Shown one piece after another: positions 27,070-35,818 of a DNA stretch of 64,000 bases. Position 1 is the stretch's first letter. Every line of letters starts with the position of its first letter. Made by a program: the position numbers and the translations under genes. The stretch lies in assembly GCA_937930305.1 (NCBI GenBank), contig CALGLE010000020.1, positions 62,001 to 126,000 on the forward strand, in the 5' to 3' direction. This stretch comes from an uncultured Granulosicoccaceae bacterium (GTDB lineage Bacteria; Pseudomonadota; Gammaproteobacteria; Granulosicoccales; Granulosicoccaceae). The notes beneath the pieces were generated by a model, which saw nothing but the letters and a program-made list of their open reading frames with translations, was not told where the DNA came from and did no database searches.

Positions 27070-27819
27070 ATGGCGGTTTTATCTCGAAAGCAACGCGAAA
27101 TAGCCGAAAGACACAACCATTTCTTGGATATCGCACGCTCGTTGCTGCATGAGGAAGGTTTTCACCAACTCAGCATGGATCGTGTGGCGGAATTGGCCGA
27201 ATATTCCAAAGGCACGGTTTACCAGCACTTCAACTGTAAAGAAGAGATGTTGGGGCAGCTGTGCATTAGCGCTATGCAACGCTTATACGGATTAGGCCAA
27301 CGCGCTCTGAATCACAAAGGCCCTCACCGCGAACGGCTACTGGCTTTTTTTATTGCTCACGACGTGTTTCAGCATTTGGAATACGACGACGTCTGCATGA
27401 TGCAGAACTACCACACCGATCAAGTGTTGGTAAAACTCTCCCCAGCCACTCGCACACGCCACGATGAATTAGAAAAAAACATTTTTCAGCTGGTGCAATC
27501 CATTGTGGAAGATGCGATGGAAGCTGGAGATTTACCAACAGATCGCGCTACGTCAGGTGACATTGTTTTCGGCTTGTGGTCACTAACGCATGGCGCACAA
27601 TCGTTGCGTTCGTTGGGGTTACCGTTTGAACAAATGGGGGTGAGCAACGCCAGCACGGCCATAGTCGGCATGTTGGAAAGTCTTTTGGATGGCTTGGGAT
27701 GGAAACCGCTGTCCAACGAAAATCCAGCCAGCCCCGAGAAGCTAGCCCAATTAAGAACTGCCTTGTTTAAAGATGAAATTGACGCTGCTCAACAAAAATC
27801 TCAGTCTGAACAAAATTAA
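27070..27819 (+). CDS. TetR-family transcriptional regulator
   Basis: A 249-residue regulator with an N-terminal helix-turn-helix of the TetR type (about residues 20-60: LSMDRVAELAEYSKGTVYQHF) and an all-helical ligand-binding C-terminus. It is the first gene of the TetR / MMPL / LolA-like / outer-membrane run and 20 bases before the MMPL start, so it probably represses the cassette and itself until a ligand is bound. The family's usual control over efflux genes supports this; the ligand is unknown. Confidence 0.88.
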   Translation: MAVLSRKQREIAERHNHFLDIARSLLHEEGFHQLSMDRVAELAEYSKGTVYQHFNCKEEMLGQLCISAMQRLYGLGQRALNHKGPHRERLLAFFIAHDVFQHLEYDDVCMMQNYHTDQVLVKLSPATRTRHDELEKNIFQLVQSIVEDAMEAGDLPTDRATSGDIVFGLWSLTHGAQSLRSLGLPFEQMGVSNASTAIVGMLESLLDGLGWKPLSNENPASPEKLAQLRTALFKDEIDAAQQKSQSEQN

Positions 27820-27839
27820 TACTTTAAGGACGCGCTGCT

Positions 27840-30278
27840 ATGAACGAGATGTATAAAACAACACCCACAAAACCAGCACCCAACAACTCCCTACTCGAAA
27901 AGTATTCACGCTGGTTGGTCAACAACCCCGTTCTGGTGCTTATAGCAAGCATTTTAATCACTTTGGCTTTGGCTACCGGTGGTAAAAATTTGTCGTTCAC
28001 CAACGACTATCGCGTGTTCTTCAGTGATGAAAATCCACAGCTTATTGCTTTTGAAGAATTGCAGGACGCGTACACCAAGTCCGACAATATCTTAGTGATG
28101 CTGCAACCTAAAAACGGGGATGTGTTCTCTGAAGAAACCTTGACCGCGGTGGCCGACTTAACCGAACGGGCCTGGCAAGTCCCCTTCTCAATCCGCGTGG
28201 ATTCATTAACCAATTATCAAAACATGGTGGCGGAAGAAGACGACTTAATGGTCACAGATTTGGTTGAAGATTCGACGCAGCTTCGCGCTGAAGATTTAAC
28301 CTACATTCGCGAAACCGCCCTAGCCCAACCGACGTTGGTGAAAAAATTAGTTTCCCCGGACGGCACAGCCACCGGTGTCAATATAACGATGGAAATGCCC
28401 GCCGAACTCAGTGACGAAGACCGTTTACTGCCAAAAGAAGAAAGAGATTTAAAAGACCCACAAATAGCACTGCAGTTGGCAGTGGATGATGCCCGCATCA
28501 TGCTGGCAGAGATTGAAGCGAAGTACCCCGATATTGAATTCACCAGCACCGGCTTGGTGATGATGAACCAAGCGTTCCCTGAAGCCACCATGAAGGACAT
28601 GTCCACCATCATTCCTATGGCGTTTGGGGTCATCATCGTGGGCATTTTGATACTGATCGCCAGTCCCGTGTCAATGATCGCGACGGTACTCGTGGTGTTG
28701 ATGTCTATCATGGCGGCCATGGGAACCGCCGGTTGGATGGGTTACAAGCTCACACCGCCGTCCGCCTCTGCCCCCACGTTGATTCTTACCTTAGCGGTAG
28801 CTGATTGCGTTCACTACCTGGTTACGCTTTACCACAACTTAAGGTCTGGGATGGATAGAAAAGATGCAGTGGTGGAAAGCCTGCGAGTGAATGCCATGCC
28901 CATCTTTTTAACATCGGTCACCACGGCCATTGGTTTTTTAAGTATGAACGCCAGTGACGCACCCCCTTTTCGAGACTTAGGCAACATCACCGCGATCGGT
29001 GTGTTGTATGCGTTCTTCTTAGCCATGACGTTCTTGCCAGCATTTACCGCCCTGACGTCTCGTGCAAAAAAAGTGGAAAAGAAGTCAAAAGGCTCTCAGC
29101 TGATGAACGGGTTAGCCAACCTGGTTATTAAACAACGCAAGCCTCTATTCATTGTGATGGGTGTCATCATGGTTGGTCTCGCAGTGCTTACACCGAAAAA
29201 TGAATTGAACGATGTCTTTGTTGAATACTTCGATGAGACCGTTCCCTTCCGTGTTGAGACCGATAAAATCACAGAAAATTTATCGGGGCTGTACTTGGTG
29301 GATTACTCCATTGATTCAGGCGAAGAAGGCGGGGTCAGTAACCCAGGCTTTCTGGCGAAAGTGGAAGAATTTGAACAATACTTAGAAGCACGGCCAGAAG
29401 TACAACACGTGAATGCAATTACCGAAACGGTTCGCCGACTGAATCGCAGCATGCACGGTGACGATCAAGCGTATTACAAATTGCCGGATTCACGCGAGCT
29501 CAGTGCACAGTATCTGCTGTTATATGAAATGTCGCTTCCATATGGACTGGACCTAAATAATCAAATTAATTTTGATAAATCCACCACCCGACTGTCTGTC
29601 ACGCTGGACACCTTATCCACGGTCGAAATGCTTCAGTTTGAAAAAGAGGTGAAGGCTTGGATGGACGACAACACACCGTCAATCTCCACGCTCGGCACCG
29701 GACCCACGGTAATGTTTTCACATATCGGTATGAGAAACATCATCAGCATGTTGTCGGGAACATCCATTGCTCTGGTGCTTATCTCACTCATCTTAGTCTT
29801 CGCATTGCGTTCCTTAAAATTTGGTTTAATCAGCTTAATTCCCAATCTTGCTCCTGCGTTGATGTCGTTTGGGCTTTGGGCTTTACTGGTGGGCCAAGTC
29901 GGGTTAGCGGTCTCGATCGTTGTCGCGATGACGCTGGGCATTGTGGTAGATGACACCATTCACTTTCTAAGCAAATACCTAAGAGCACGGCGTGAACAGA
30001 ACATGAGTGCCGAAGACGCGGTGCGATATGCGTTTAACACCGTCGGCGTGGCGTTATTTGTCACAACGGTTGTGTTGGTGGGTGGATTTCTAGTGATATC
30101 CCAATCCAACTTCTTGGTGAATTCTGAGATGGGGCTGCTCACCGCAGTGACGATTGCTGTGGCATTAATTGTGGATTTCCTATTCCTACCTCCGTTGCTT
30201 TTATTTCTGGATGGAAATAAGAAAATAAAGCACGAGTCCACATCGTCTCAAGCGCCTGTGGCACCCAACGCAGCTTAA
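27840..30278 (+). CDS. MMPL/RND-family transporter
   Basis: An 812-residue transporter of the RND superfamily with two halves, each with a large periplasmic loop and five to six helices. The halves read like MMPL proteins: first half with SASAPTLILTLAVADCVHYL and second with MTLGIVVDDTIHFLSKYLR (the Asp-rich TM4/TM10 positions that relay protons). The family exports hydrophobic or lipid-like compounds, and HAE3-type members transport sterols, hopanoids or other lipids. Its neighbours (a LolA-like periplasmic protein and an outer-membrane beta-barrel) suggest a multi-part envelope transport system. Substrate is unknown. Confidence 0.88.
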   Translation: MNEMYKTTPTKPAPNNSLLEKYSRWLVNNPVLVLIASILITLALATGGKNLSFTNDYRVFFSDENPQLIAFEELQDAYTKSDNILVMLQPKNGDVFSEETLTAVADLTERAWQVPFSIRVDSLTNYQNMVAEEDDLMVTDLVEDSTQLRAEDLTYIRETALAQPTLVKKLVSPDGTATGVNITMEMPAELSDEDRLLPKEERDLKDPQIALQLAVDDARIMLAEIEAKYPDIEFTSTGLVMMNQAFPEATMKDMSTIIPMAFGVIIVGILILIASPVSMIATVLVVLMSIMAAMGTAGWMGYKLTPPSASAPTLILTLAVADCVHYLVTLYHNLRSGMDRKDAVVESLRVNAMPIFLTSVTTAIGFLSMNASDAPPFRDLGNITAIGVLYAFFLAMTFLPAFTALTSRAKKVEKKSKGSQLMNGLANLVIKQRKPLFIVMGVIMVGLAVLTPKNELNDVFVEYFDETVPFRVETDKITENLSGLYLVDYSIDSGEEGGVSNPGFLAKVEEFEQYLEARPEVQHVNAITETVRRLNRSMHGDDQAYYKLPDSRELSAQYLLLYEMSLPYGLDLNNQINFDKSTTRLSVTLDTLSTVEMLQFEKEVKAWMDDNTPSISTLGTGPTVMFSHIGMRNIISMLSGTSIALVLISLILVFALRSLKFGLISLIPNLAPALMSFGLWALLVGQVGLAVSIVVAMTLGIVVDDTIHFLSKYLRARREQNMSAEDAVRYAFNTVGVALFVTTVVLVGGFLVISQSNFLVNSEMGLLTAVTIAVALIVDFLFLPPLLLFLDGNKKIKHESTSSQAPVAPNAA

Positions 30279-30327
30279 TTCATTCATTGACTTCAAATTT
30301 CACTTCAGCTCGGAGATTGTATCCATC

Positions 30328-31152
30328 ATGATGTTCAATAACGCAAAATACCAAAGCACTCCGCGAGCCTTTTGTTTGGCGGCCTTGTGTCTCTCCACAA
30401 CCATAGTTTGCACAACCGCTCTGGCGGATCAAGCCGCAAAAGATCGCGGTTTGGAAATCGCTATCGCTGTGCAAGCACAAGACGATGGGTTTGGTGACAG
30501 TGAGTCGGCCATGACGATGACATTAATTAACCGTGCAGGCAAAGAAAGTGTGCGTCGAATGCGTTCGCGCATTTTGGAAGTCCCAGGCGATGGCGACAAA
30601 AGCATGTCTATATTTGATGAACCGGCCGATGTAAAAGGCACCGCCAGTCTCACCTATTCACACGCTAATGAAGCGGATGAACAGTGGTTATTCTTACCAG
30701 CGTTAAAGCGGGTCAAGCGCATATCTTCTAAGAACAAGTCCGGCCCCTTTATGGGCAGTGAGTTCGCCTTCGAAGATATCAGTTCGCAGGAAGTGGATAA
30801 GTACGACTACACCTATTTAGGCGATGAAACGGTAGATGGTATTGCCGTGCATAAGATAGAAGCGGTGCCTACTTACAAGCACTCTGGCTATACCCGCTTA
30901 ATTAACTACATAGATACAGAGCGCTTGGTGCCCATAAAAGTGGAGTATTTTGATCGTAAGAACGCAGCATTGAAAACGCTGAGTATTTCAGATTATGAAA
31001 AGCACATGGACAAGTACTGGCGCGCTGGAAAAATGGAAATGCAGAACCAACAAACCGGTAAACGCACAGTTCTGACCTGGTCAGACTATGCGTTTCAAAC
31101 TGGCCTAAGCGAAAAGGATTTCAACAGCAATTCCCTGAAACGCCTTCGGTAG
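30328..31152 (+). CDS. LolA-like outer-membrane lipoprotein-sorting protein
   Basis: A 274-residue exported protein with a signal peptide ending ALADQ at about residue 35. The body resembles the outer-membrane lipoprotein-sorting protein group (COG2834, LolA-like), with the motifs RRMRSRILEVPGDGDKSMSI and EQWLFLPALKRVKRISSKNKS and, in the core, SEFAFEDISSQE. Such proteins have an open, lipid-binding half-barrel. It is 49 bases after the MMPL gene and is probably its periplasmic partner. True LolA is shorter and lacks most of this sequence, so this is a specialised relative. Confidence 0.78.
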   Translation: MMFNNAKYQSTPRAFCLAALCLSTTIVCTTALADQAAKDRGLEIAIAVQAQDDGFGDSESAMTMTLINRAGKESVRRMRSRILEVPGDGDKSMSIFDEPADVKGTASLTYSHANEADEQWLFLPALKRVKRISSKNKSGPFMGSEFAFEDISSQEVDKYDYTYLGDETVDGIAVHKIEAVPTYKHSGYTRLINYIDTERLVPIKVEYFDRKNAALKTLSISDYEKHMDKYWRAGKMEMQNQQTGKRTVLTWSDYAFQTGLSEKDFNSNSLKRLR

Positions 31153-31159
31153 ATAACCG

Positions 31160-32428
31160 ATGTCAACACCCTGTAAAGAAGCTTTATCTATCCGTTCGAA
31201 CGCTCACAGCGCATCGACTCAGATCGCTGTGGGTGTTCGAAAAATTGCCCTGGCCGCCTCATTCAGCACCGTGATGAGCCTAATTATGATGTCAAGTGCT
31301 GCAGCCGAATGGGATGTGCGCGGCAATGTAACCGGTGAATTCACCCTGTTTCCGCACACACCGATTCATAGCGCTAACCAAGCCAGCAATTTTTCTTTGT
31401 CCACGGAAATGGAATTTTACTCAGAAGTGGGGAACGCTGGCAGTCTGACGATTACCCCATTTGCACGTATTGATCGCCACGACAGTGAACGCACGCATGT
31501 GGATTTTCGAGAATTTTTATACACCCACGTGGGTGACACCTGGGAAGCGCGTGTGGGTTTGGGCAAGGTGTTCTTTGGTGTCGCCGAGTCTTTAAATTTG
31601 GTGGATATCATTAATCAAACCGATGCGGTTGAGAATCTGAGCACCGATCAAAAGCTGGGGCAACCCATGGTGAATCTTTTGCTGATACGGGATTGGGGCA
31701 GCATCGATTTATACCTATTACCTGGATTTCGTGAACGAACCTTTGCCGGCGTCAACGGACGACCTCGCCTACCGGTACCGATTGACGCCGACTCCGCTCG
31801 TTATGAATCCGGTGATGGAAACGATCACATCGATCTGGCTGCCCGAGTCTCCACCGTGGCGGGAGATTGGGACTTAGCTGCGCATGTGTTTCACGGTACG
31901 GCTCGTGATCCAGAACTGCAATTCGATCCAACCCTTGGTGCCCTGGTTCCTTTTTATGCGCAAACCACACAGATTGGACTTGATGCGCAAGCCACACTCG
32001 AGAGTTGGCTATTAAAAACAGAATTAGTGCATCGTCAAGGCGATACCTTTGATAACCACACCGCCCTAGTTACCGGTTTTGAATACAGTTTTTACGACAT
32101 CCAAGGCAGTGGTGCCGACATCGGCATCGTGGCTGAGTATTTAATGGATGATCGAGGTGAAGATGGGCCTGCTTTACTGCAAAACGATGCCTTAATCGGT
32201 TTACGATTCGCACTTAACGATTCCAATTCCACCGACGCTTTACTGGGCGTTATTCATGATTTTGACGGCAAGGGTTCGATCCTGTCGTTAGAAGCCAACC
32301 GACGATTCGGTAGCAGTGTCAAGGGCACCTTATCCTATACCGGTTGGTCCGTAAGCGAAGCGGATTCAGCGTTAATCGCGTTTGACCGTGAAGACAATGT
32401 TCGCTTGGAATTAGGGTACTTTTTCTAA
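31160..32428 (+). CDS. outer-membrane beta-barrel protein of the MMPL cassette
   Basis: A 422-residue exported protein, signal peptide ending SAAAE at about residue 49, with repeated short amphipathic strands and a C-terminal aromatic strand ending LGYFF, which fits an outer-membrane beta-barrel. I do not assign a named family; it resembles alginate- or porin-like proteins that accompany MMPL/LolA-like pairs. It begins eight bases after the LolA-like gene. It may supply an outer-membrane exit for the transported molecule. A stem-loop follows, before a facing gene. Confidence 0.62.
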   Translation: MSTPCKEALSIRSNAHSASTQIAVGVRKIALAASFSTVMSLIMMSSAAAEWDVRGNVTGEFTLFPHTPIHSANQASNFSLSTEMEFYSEVGNAGSLTITPFARIDRHDSERTHVDFREFLYTHVGDTWEARVGLGKVFFGVAESLNLVDIINQTDAVENLSTDQKLGQPMVNLLLIRDWGSIDLYLLPGFRERTFAGVNGRPRLPVPIDADSARYESGDGNDHIDLAARVSTVAGDWDLAAHVFHGTARDPELQFDPTLGALVPFYAQTTQIGLDAQATLESWLLKTELVHRQGDTFDNHTALVTGFEYSFYDIQGSGADIGIVAEYLMDDRGEDGPALLQNDALIGLRFALNDSNSTDALLGVIHDFDGKGSILSLEANRRFGSSVKGTLSYTGWSVSEADSALIAFDREDNVRLELGYFF

Positions 32429-32460
32429 CCTACCAGGGCACGCTTAGACTCAATGCTGCC

Positions 32461-32476
32461 GCTTATTTAGATAAGC
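32461..32476. terminator. stem-loop at the end of the MMPL cassette
   Basis: GCTTAT-TTAG-ATAAGC is a perfect 6-bp stem with a four-base loop, 33 bases after the beta-barrel stop and 33 bases before the stop of the facing gene. A wider pair AATGCT/AGCATT (32452-32457 with 32496-32501) encloses it. It probably helps end transcription from both sides, although no T-run is obvious. Confidence 0.35.
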
Positions 32477-32508
32477 TTAATCGAGCCACCGATTTAGCAT
32501 TATCACTT

Positions 32509-32868
32509 TTAAGTGGGTGAGTAACCCTGTTCGTTCTCAGCCACTTGTTTTTGCAGCGTCAATAGTTCTTTGTGTATCGCCATCAATTGCCCGTTTACAT
32601 CGTTAAAGTAATTGTGCATGAATTCTTGAACGGCTACTAACACGGCATCGCGCGTTTCCTCATCCAACGTTTTTAAAACATCCAAATTGAGGGTTTCTTG
32701 ACTGGGCCAAGGTGCGCTGGGAAACTGCTGACAAGTTCGCTCGGCCATCGCAGCCCAACTCGCGGCAACGTTTTCATTCGGGTGCTGTCGAATAACCTCC
32801 ATCACCCAGTGCTGCAAGTGACGGGCTTGCTGATTTTCTGACTGCGGAAAGTCGACAATATCGGCCAT
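32509..32868 (-). CDS. conserved hypothetical protein
   Basis: A 119-residue protein with no recognised family. I place the start at 32868 (MADIVDFPQ), a normal-looking start of a small soluble protein; a start 117 bases upstream would add a basic, cysteine-containing tail that lies in the promoter zone of the xylanase gene. The sequence is mostly helical, with ends rich in Q, E and N (HLQHWVMEVIRQHPN; EFMHNYFNDVNGQLMAIHKELLTLQKQ). No signal peptide or membrane segment is seen. It shares its promoter zone with the rightward GH10 gene. Confidence 0.55.
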   Translation of the reverse strand: MADIVDFPQSENQQARHLQHWVMEVIRQHPNENVAASWAAMAERTCQQFPSAPWPSQETLNLDVLKTLDEETRDAVLVAVQEFMHNYFNDVNGQLMAIHKELLTLQKQVAENEQGYSPT

Positions 32869-33002
32869 GGTATTTAATGGGTTTCGAAATCTTGTAAAAG
32901 TAACAATGACGCCATTATGGTCGATATATTGACGCTTCCTTCCTAACAGCTCACAAATTGCGCAATGTCTATACTTCGTTGACACATTTTGACACTAGTT
33001 GA

Positions 33003-33013
33003 TTACCCGGTAA
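33003..33013. promoter_or_regulatory. possible operator ahead of the GH10 gene
   Basis: TTACC-C-GGTAA is a perfect 5+1+5 palindrome 58 bases before the GH10 start. Two copies of TTGACAC (32979-32985 and 32989-32995) lie just upstream of it and may be promoter or regulator half sites. Confidence 0.3.
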
Positions 33014-33071
33014 CACGGTTGTGACAGGGTTTCCGTTAGATTTAACCCACCTCAACAGATGTCTCATTGTT

Positions 33072-35081
33072 ATGCCGACTGCGCCCGTTCTTGTGAAGAC
33101 TTTTGTCCCCGCAATCATCTCACTGATGATGGTGGCAGCTCTGAGTGCCTGTAGCGGCTCTGATGATAATTCCAGCGCGCAAGGCAATCAGAATCCGGAC
33201 ATCGGCACGGACTCACCCAGTGTGCCGGTAGAACCCACTACCGACAGTGACCCTGGCAATGACCCTGGAAGTGCCCCAAATAATCCATCCCTACCGTCCG
33301 CGAACCTGCTGCCGCCTTTGCCAGCCACCCCACTATCACCCGCCCCTGGGCCAGACGATGAGCCGACAGATGTTAATCGCCCTGTTACAGCGATTAATCG
33401 TTTTTTCTTAGTAGAAGATCCACCGCGGCGCATAGAACCCGTATCAGCTTTTGCGTTAAACGATGATGATTTCAATGCCGGCACACCAGAACCTGTCATT
33501 AGTGCACCGAACGGTTTCGACACCACGACCAACGCCGCGCCCTATTTCGACGGCATCAGTAACCGTGAGGTGTTCGCCGGACAAACACTGGAAGTGCTGT
33601 TTCGCCCGTTAGATGACGATGGCGGTCTTCCCGGTATGTTCCCCAACTCCCTGCCTGAAGGAGCCTCCTTTAGTGACAACTTTAATGGCACCAAAACATT
33701 TCGTTGGATGCCTTTGCAAGGGGATGTTGGAATTACCACTATCACCATAACGGCCGTGGACAGTGAAGAACCTTTTTATCGCAGTGCGCAAACGATTCTT
33801 ATTCGTGTGAACGAACCCGAAGACCTTTCCACCATTCCAAATTTTCCTCCCGTGGTTAACAATGTACGTAATCACACGGTTCGAGTGGGTGATCCTGTGG
33901 TTTTCGAACTCAAAGGTTCCGACCGAAACAGCACCTACCCCACTGTGGAAGTACCTAACCCACCACCAGGTGCCACCGTTGTGCCGCACTATATATTTGA
34001 TGAAGTGACTGTTTTAAGATTCACGCCGGATGAACCTGGTGTTGTTGAATTTGACGTCGTGGCTAGAGATGCTGATGATCCTTCGTTAACTGGAAGTAGC
34101 ACGGTATCCACCACGGTCGAAGCCGCTGCCGAATTTGTGTTACCTGGTAAACGTTTAAGAGCCTTAGCCGGTGAACGAGATTTTCACTTAGGGTTTGCTG
34201 CGCTGCAAGGGTTTTATCATCAAGCTGACGGGGCCTTGTATTCGGATTTAGCCGGATTGGAATTCAACCTTGTTAGCACCGAAAATTCCATGAAATGGGG
34301 CTACATCAACCCAGAACCTGGCACCTTTCGTTGGGCCGATGCGGATAACGTTATCGCGTTCGCCAAGCATTACAATCAGGTGGTGCATGGGCACCCCATG
34401 ATTTGGCATCGTCAGCTGCCTTTATGGTTGTATGAAACACCGACCAACACGTTACAGGGACACATGCGTGAATTTATTGATCGCTTAGCCCAGCGTTATG
34501 GCGACGATGTGGCGATTTGGGATGTGGTGAATGAACCGATTGCCGATGAAGGTGGGTTTCGCCCATCGCTCTGGTTTAATGCCATGGGTGAGGATTACAT
34601 CGATATCGCCTTTCGACAAGCCAGAGAAAGTGACCCAGATGGCATCTTGCTGTTAAATGAATATGACATCGCATGGGATACGCCTAAAACGGCCACCCTG
34701 TTTCCACTGCTGGAATCTTTGCAGCAAAAAGGCACTCCATTAGATGGTGTCGGTTTTCAACTGCACATCGATGCAAAATTTGACCTGTTTGATGAAGTGG
34801 AAGCCAACTTTCAACGCGCGGCGGATATGGGCTTGGACATTTATGTCACCGAATTGGATGTGGCCATAACGGATGCTGACACGACTGAGGCGGATCAAGC
34901 CAATGTGTATGAACGAATTCTCGATATTTGTTTGAGACAACCGCGGTGCAAAGCCTTGCAGTTGTGGGGCTTTACCGATCAGTATTCTTGGCGTAGAGGC
35001 CAATCACCTTTAGTATTCGACGCAGCCTACAAACCTAAGCCGGCTTACTTTGCCTTACAGCGTCGATTGGGCGAAGACTAA
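33072..35081 (+). CDS. GH10 endo-xylanase lipoprotein with N-terminal cadherin/Ig-like domains
   Basis: A 669-residue lipoprotein. The start at 33072 (MPTAPVLVK) gives a signal peptide with lipobox LSAC; an ATG 51 bases upstream would add 17 residues. After a Pro/Ser/Asp linker come two beta-sandwich modules (about 150-350) with the repeated DVE/VTVR pattern of cadherin-like or Ig-like domains. The C-terminal glycoside hydrolase family 10 domain starts at about 370: acid/base Glu488 in WDVVNEP, nucleophile Glu594 in VTELDV, and the WHRQLP motif. It should cut internal beta-1,4-xylan links at the cell surface. A stem-loop follows the stop. The next rightward gene encodes a CBM9-like lipoprotein. 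Confidence 0.9.
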   Translation: MPTAPVLVKTFVPAIISLMMVAALSACSGSDDNSSAQGNQNPDIGTDSPSVPVEPTTDSDPGNDPGSAPNNPSLPSANLLPPLPATPLSPAPGPDDEPTDVNRPVTAINRFFLVEDPPRRIEPVSAFALNDDDFNAGTPEPVISAPNGFDTTTNAAPYFDGISNREVFAGQTLEVLFRPLDDDGGLPGMFPNSLPEGASFSDNFNGTKTFRWMPLQGDVGITTITITAVDSEEPFYRSAQTILIRVNEPEDLSTIPNFPPVVNNVRNHTVRVGDPVVFELKGSDRNSTYPTVEVPNPPPGATVVPHYIFDEVTVLRFTPDEPGVVEFDVVARDADDPSLTGSSTVSTTVEAAAEFVLPGKRLRALAGERDFHLGFAALQGFYHQADGALYSDLAGLEFNLVSTENSMKWGYINPEPGTFRWADADNVIAFAKHYNQVVHGHPMIWHRQLPLWLYETPTNTLQGHMREFIDRLAQRYGDDVAIWDVVNEPIADEGGFRPSLWFNAMGEDYIDIAFRQARESDPDGILLLNEYDIAWDTPKTATLFPLLESLQQKGTPLDGVGFQLHIDAKFDLFDEVEANFQRAADMGLDIYVTELDVAITDADTTEADQANVYERILDICLRQPRCKALQLWGFTDQYSWRRGQSPLVFDAAYKPKPAYFALQRRLGED

Positions 35082-35094
35082 ACGCATCTAAGGG

Positions 35095-35133
35095 ACGAAA
35101 ACGGGGCGCAGTTAAGTCTGCGCCAGTTTTCGT
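35095..35133. terminator. bidirectional terminator between GH10 and dsbB
   Basis: A stem GGCGCAG (35105-35111) and CTGCGCC (35118-35124) with loop TTAAGT, flanked by ACGAAAAC / GTTTTCGT that add pairs. T-runs follow on both strands (TTTTCGTTGTTT; TTTTCGT). The dsbB stop codon lies inside the loop. It ends both the GH10 and the facing dsbB gene. Confidence 0.75.
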
Positions 35134-35648
35134 TGTTTGGCTTCACGGCCCAAACGCAGAAACAACCACAGGCCCAGCAGGACGAAAAATACAAACCAGG
35201 CTAAGGACCATTCAGCGATGCTGAGTCCCAGGAATCTCCAGTGCACTTCCGCACAGTTTCCATCGCCTTTAAACAACAACGACAAAGTGTTTAGGAAAGG
35301 CTCATTTTCTAACCAGTATTGAAGACCTAACCCACATTCCGGTACTTGGTCTTTCGGTAAATGCTGCAGCCAAACTTGCCTGCCTGCAGTTGCGACTCCC
35401 CCAATTGCTGACAAAGAAAATAAAATTGCCATAAATTGCTGAATGCGGGCGAAGCGGTAACTAATGAGTGCAATGATGGATACGGCACCGATCAGCATGT
35501 AGAACATGCGTTGCGTAATGCACAACGGACACGGATCCAAATACTCCACGTATTGCAGGTAGTAGCCGTACCCCAGCAGGCTGGCGATAGCTAGAAACGA
35601 ACACACCCAAGCCCACAAAGCGGTGACTGGCGATTGGCGGAAACTCAT
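35112..35648 (-). CDS. dsbB: disulfide bond formation protein B
   Basis: A 178-residue inner-membrane quinone reductase that reoxidises DsbA. Four membrane helices are seen. The first periplasmic pair Cys40-Pro-Leu-Cys43 (CPLC) is present and the second pair lies in VPECGLG and GNCAEV, about 30 residues apart. I use the start at 35648 (MSFRQ), since a start at 35660 adds only four residues. It passes electrons to ubiquinone or menaquinone. It supplies the periplasmic oxidation state for several Cys-containing exported proteins in this window. Confidence 0.93.
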   Translation of the reverse strand: MSFRQSPVTALWAWVCSFLAIASLLGYGYYLQYVEYLDPCPLCITQRMFYMLIGAVSIIALISYRFARIQQFMAILFSLSAIGGVATAGRQVWLQHLPKDQVPECGLGLQYWLENEPFLNTLSLLFKGDGNCAEVHWRFLGLSIAEWSLAWFVFFVLLGLWLFLRLGREAKQRKLAQT

Positions 35649-35818
35649 AAAAATACACACCTATTAGGTTCAAACATGGGTAAAAGACTAGTACACGGTG
35701 TAAATATTACCGCGAATCCTCGGTAGCAATACGCCGCCTATTAAACGCCACAGGCGTCAAGCTTTCTCCTACAGCGTCGATCGTTACGGTCACGCCATCT
35801 TTGAGAAAGGACGAAAAC

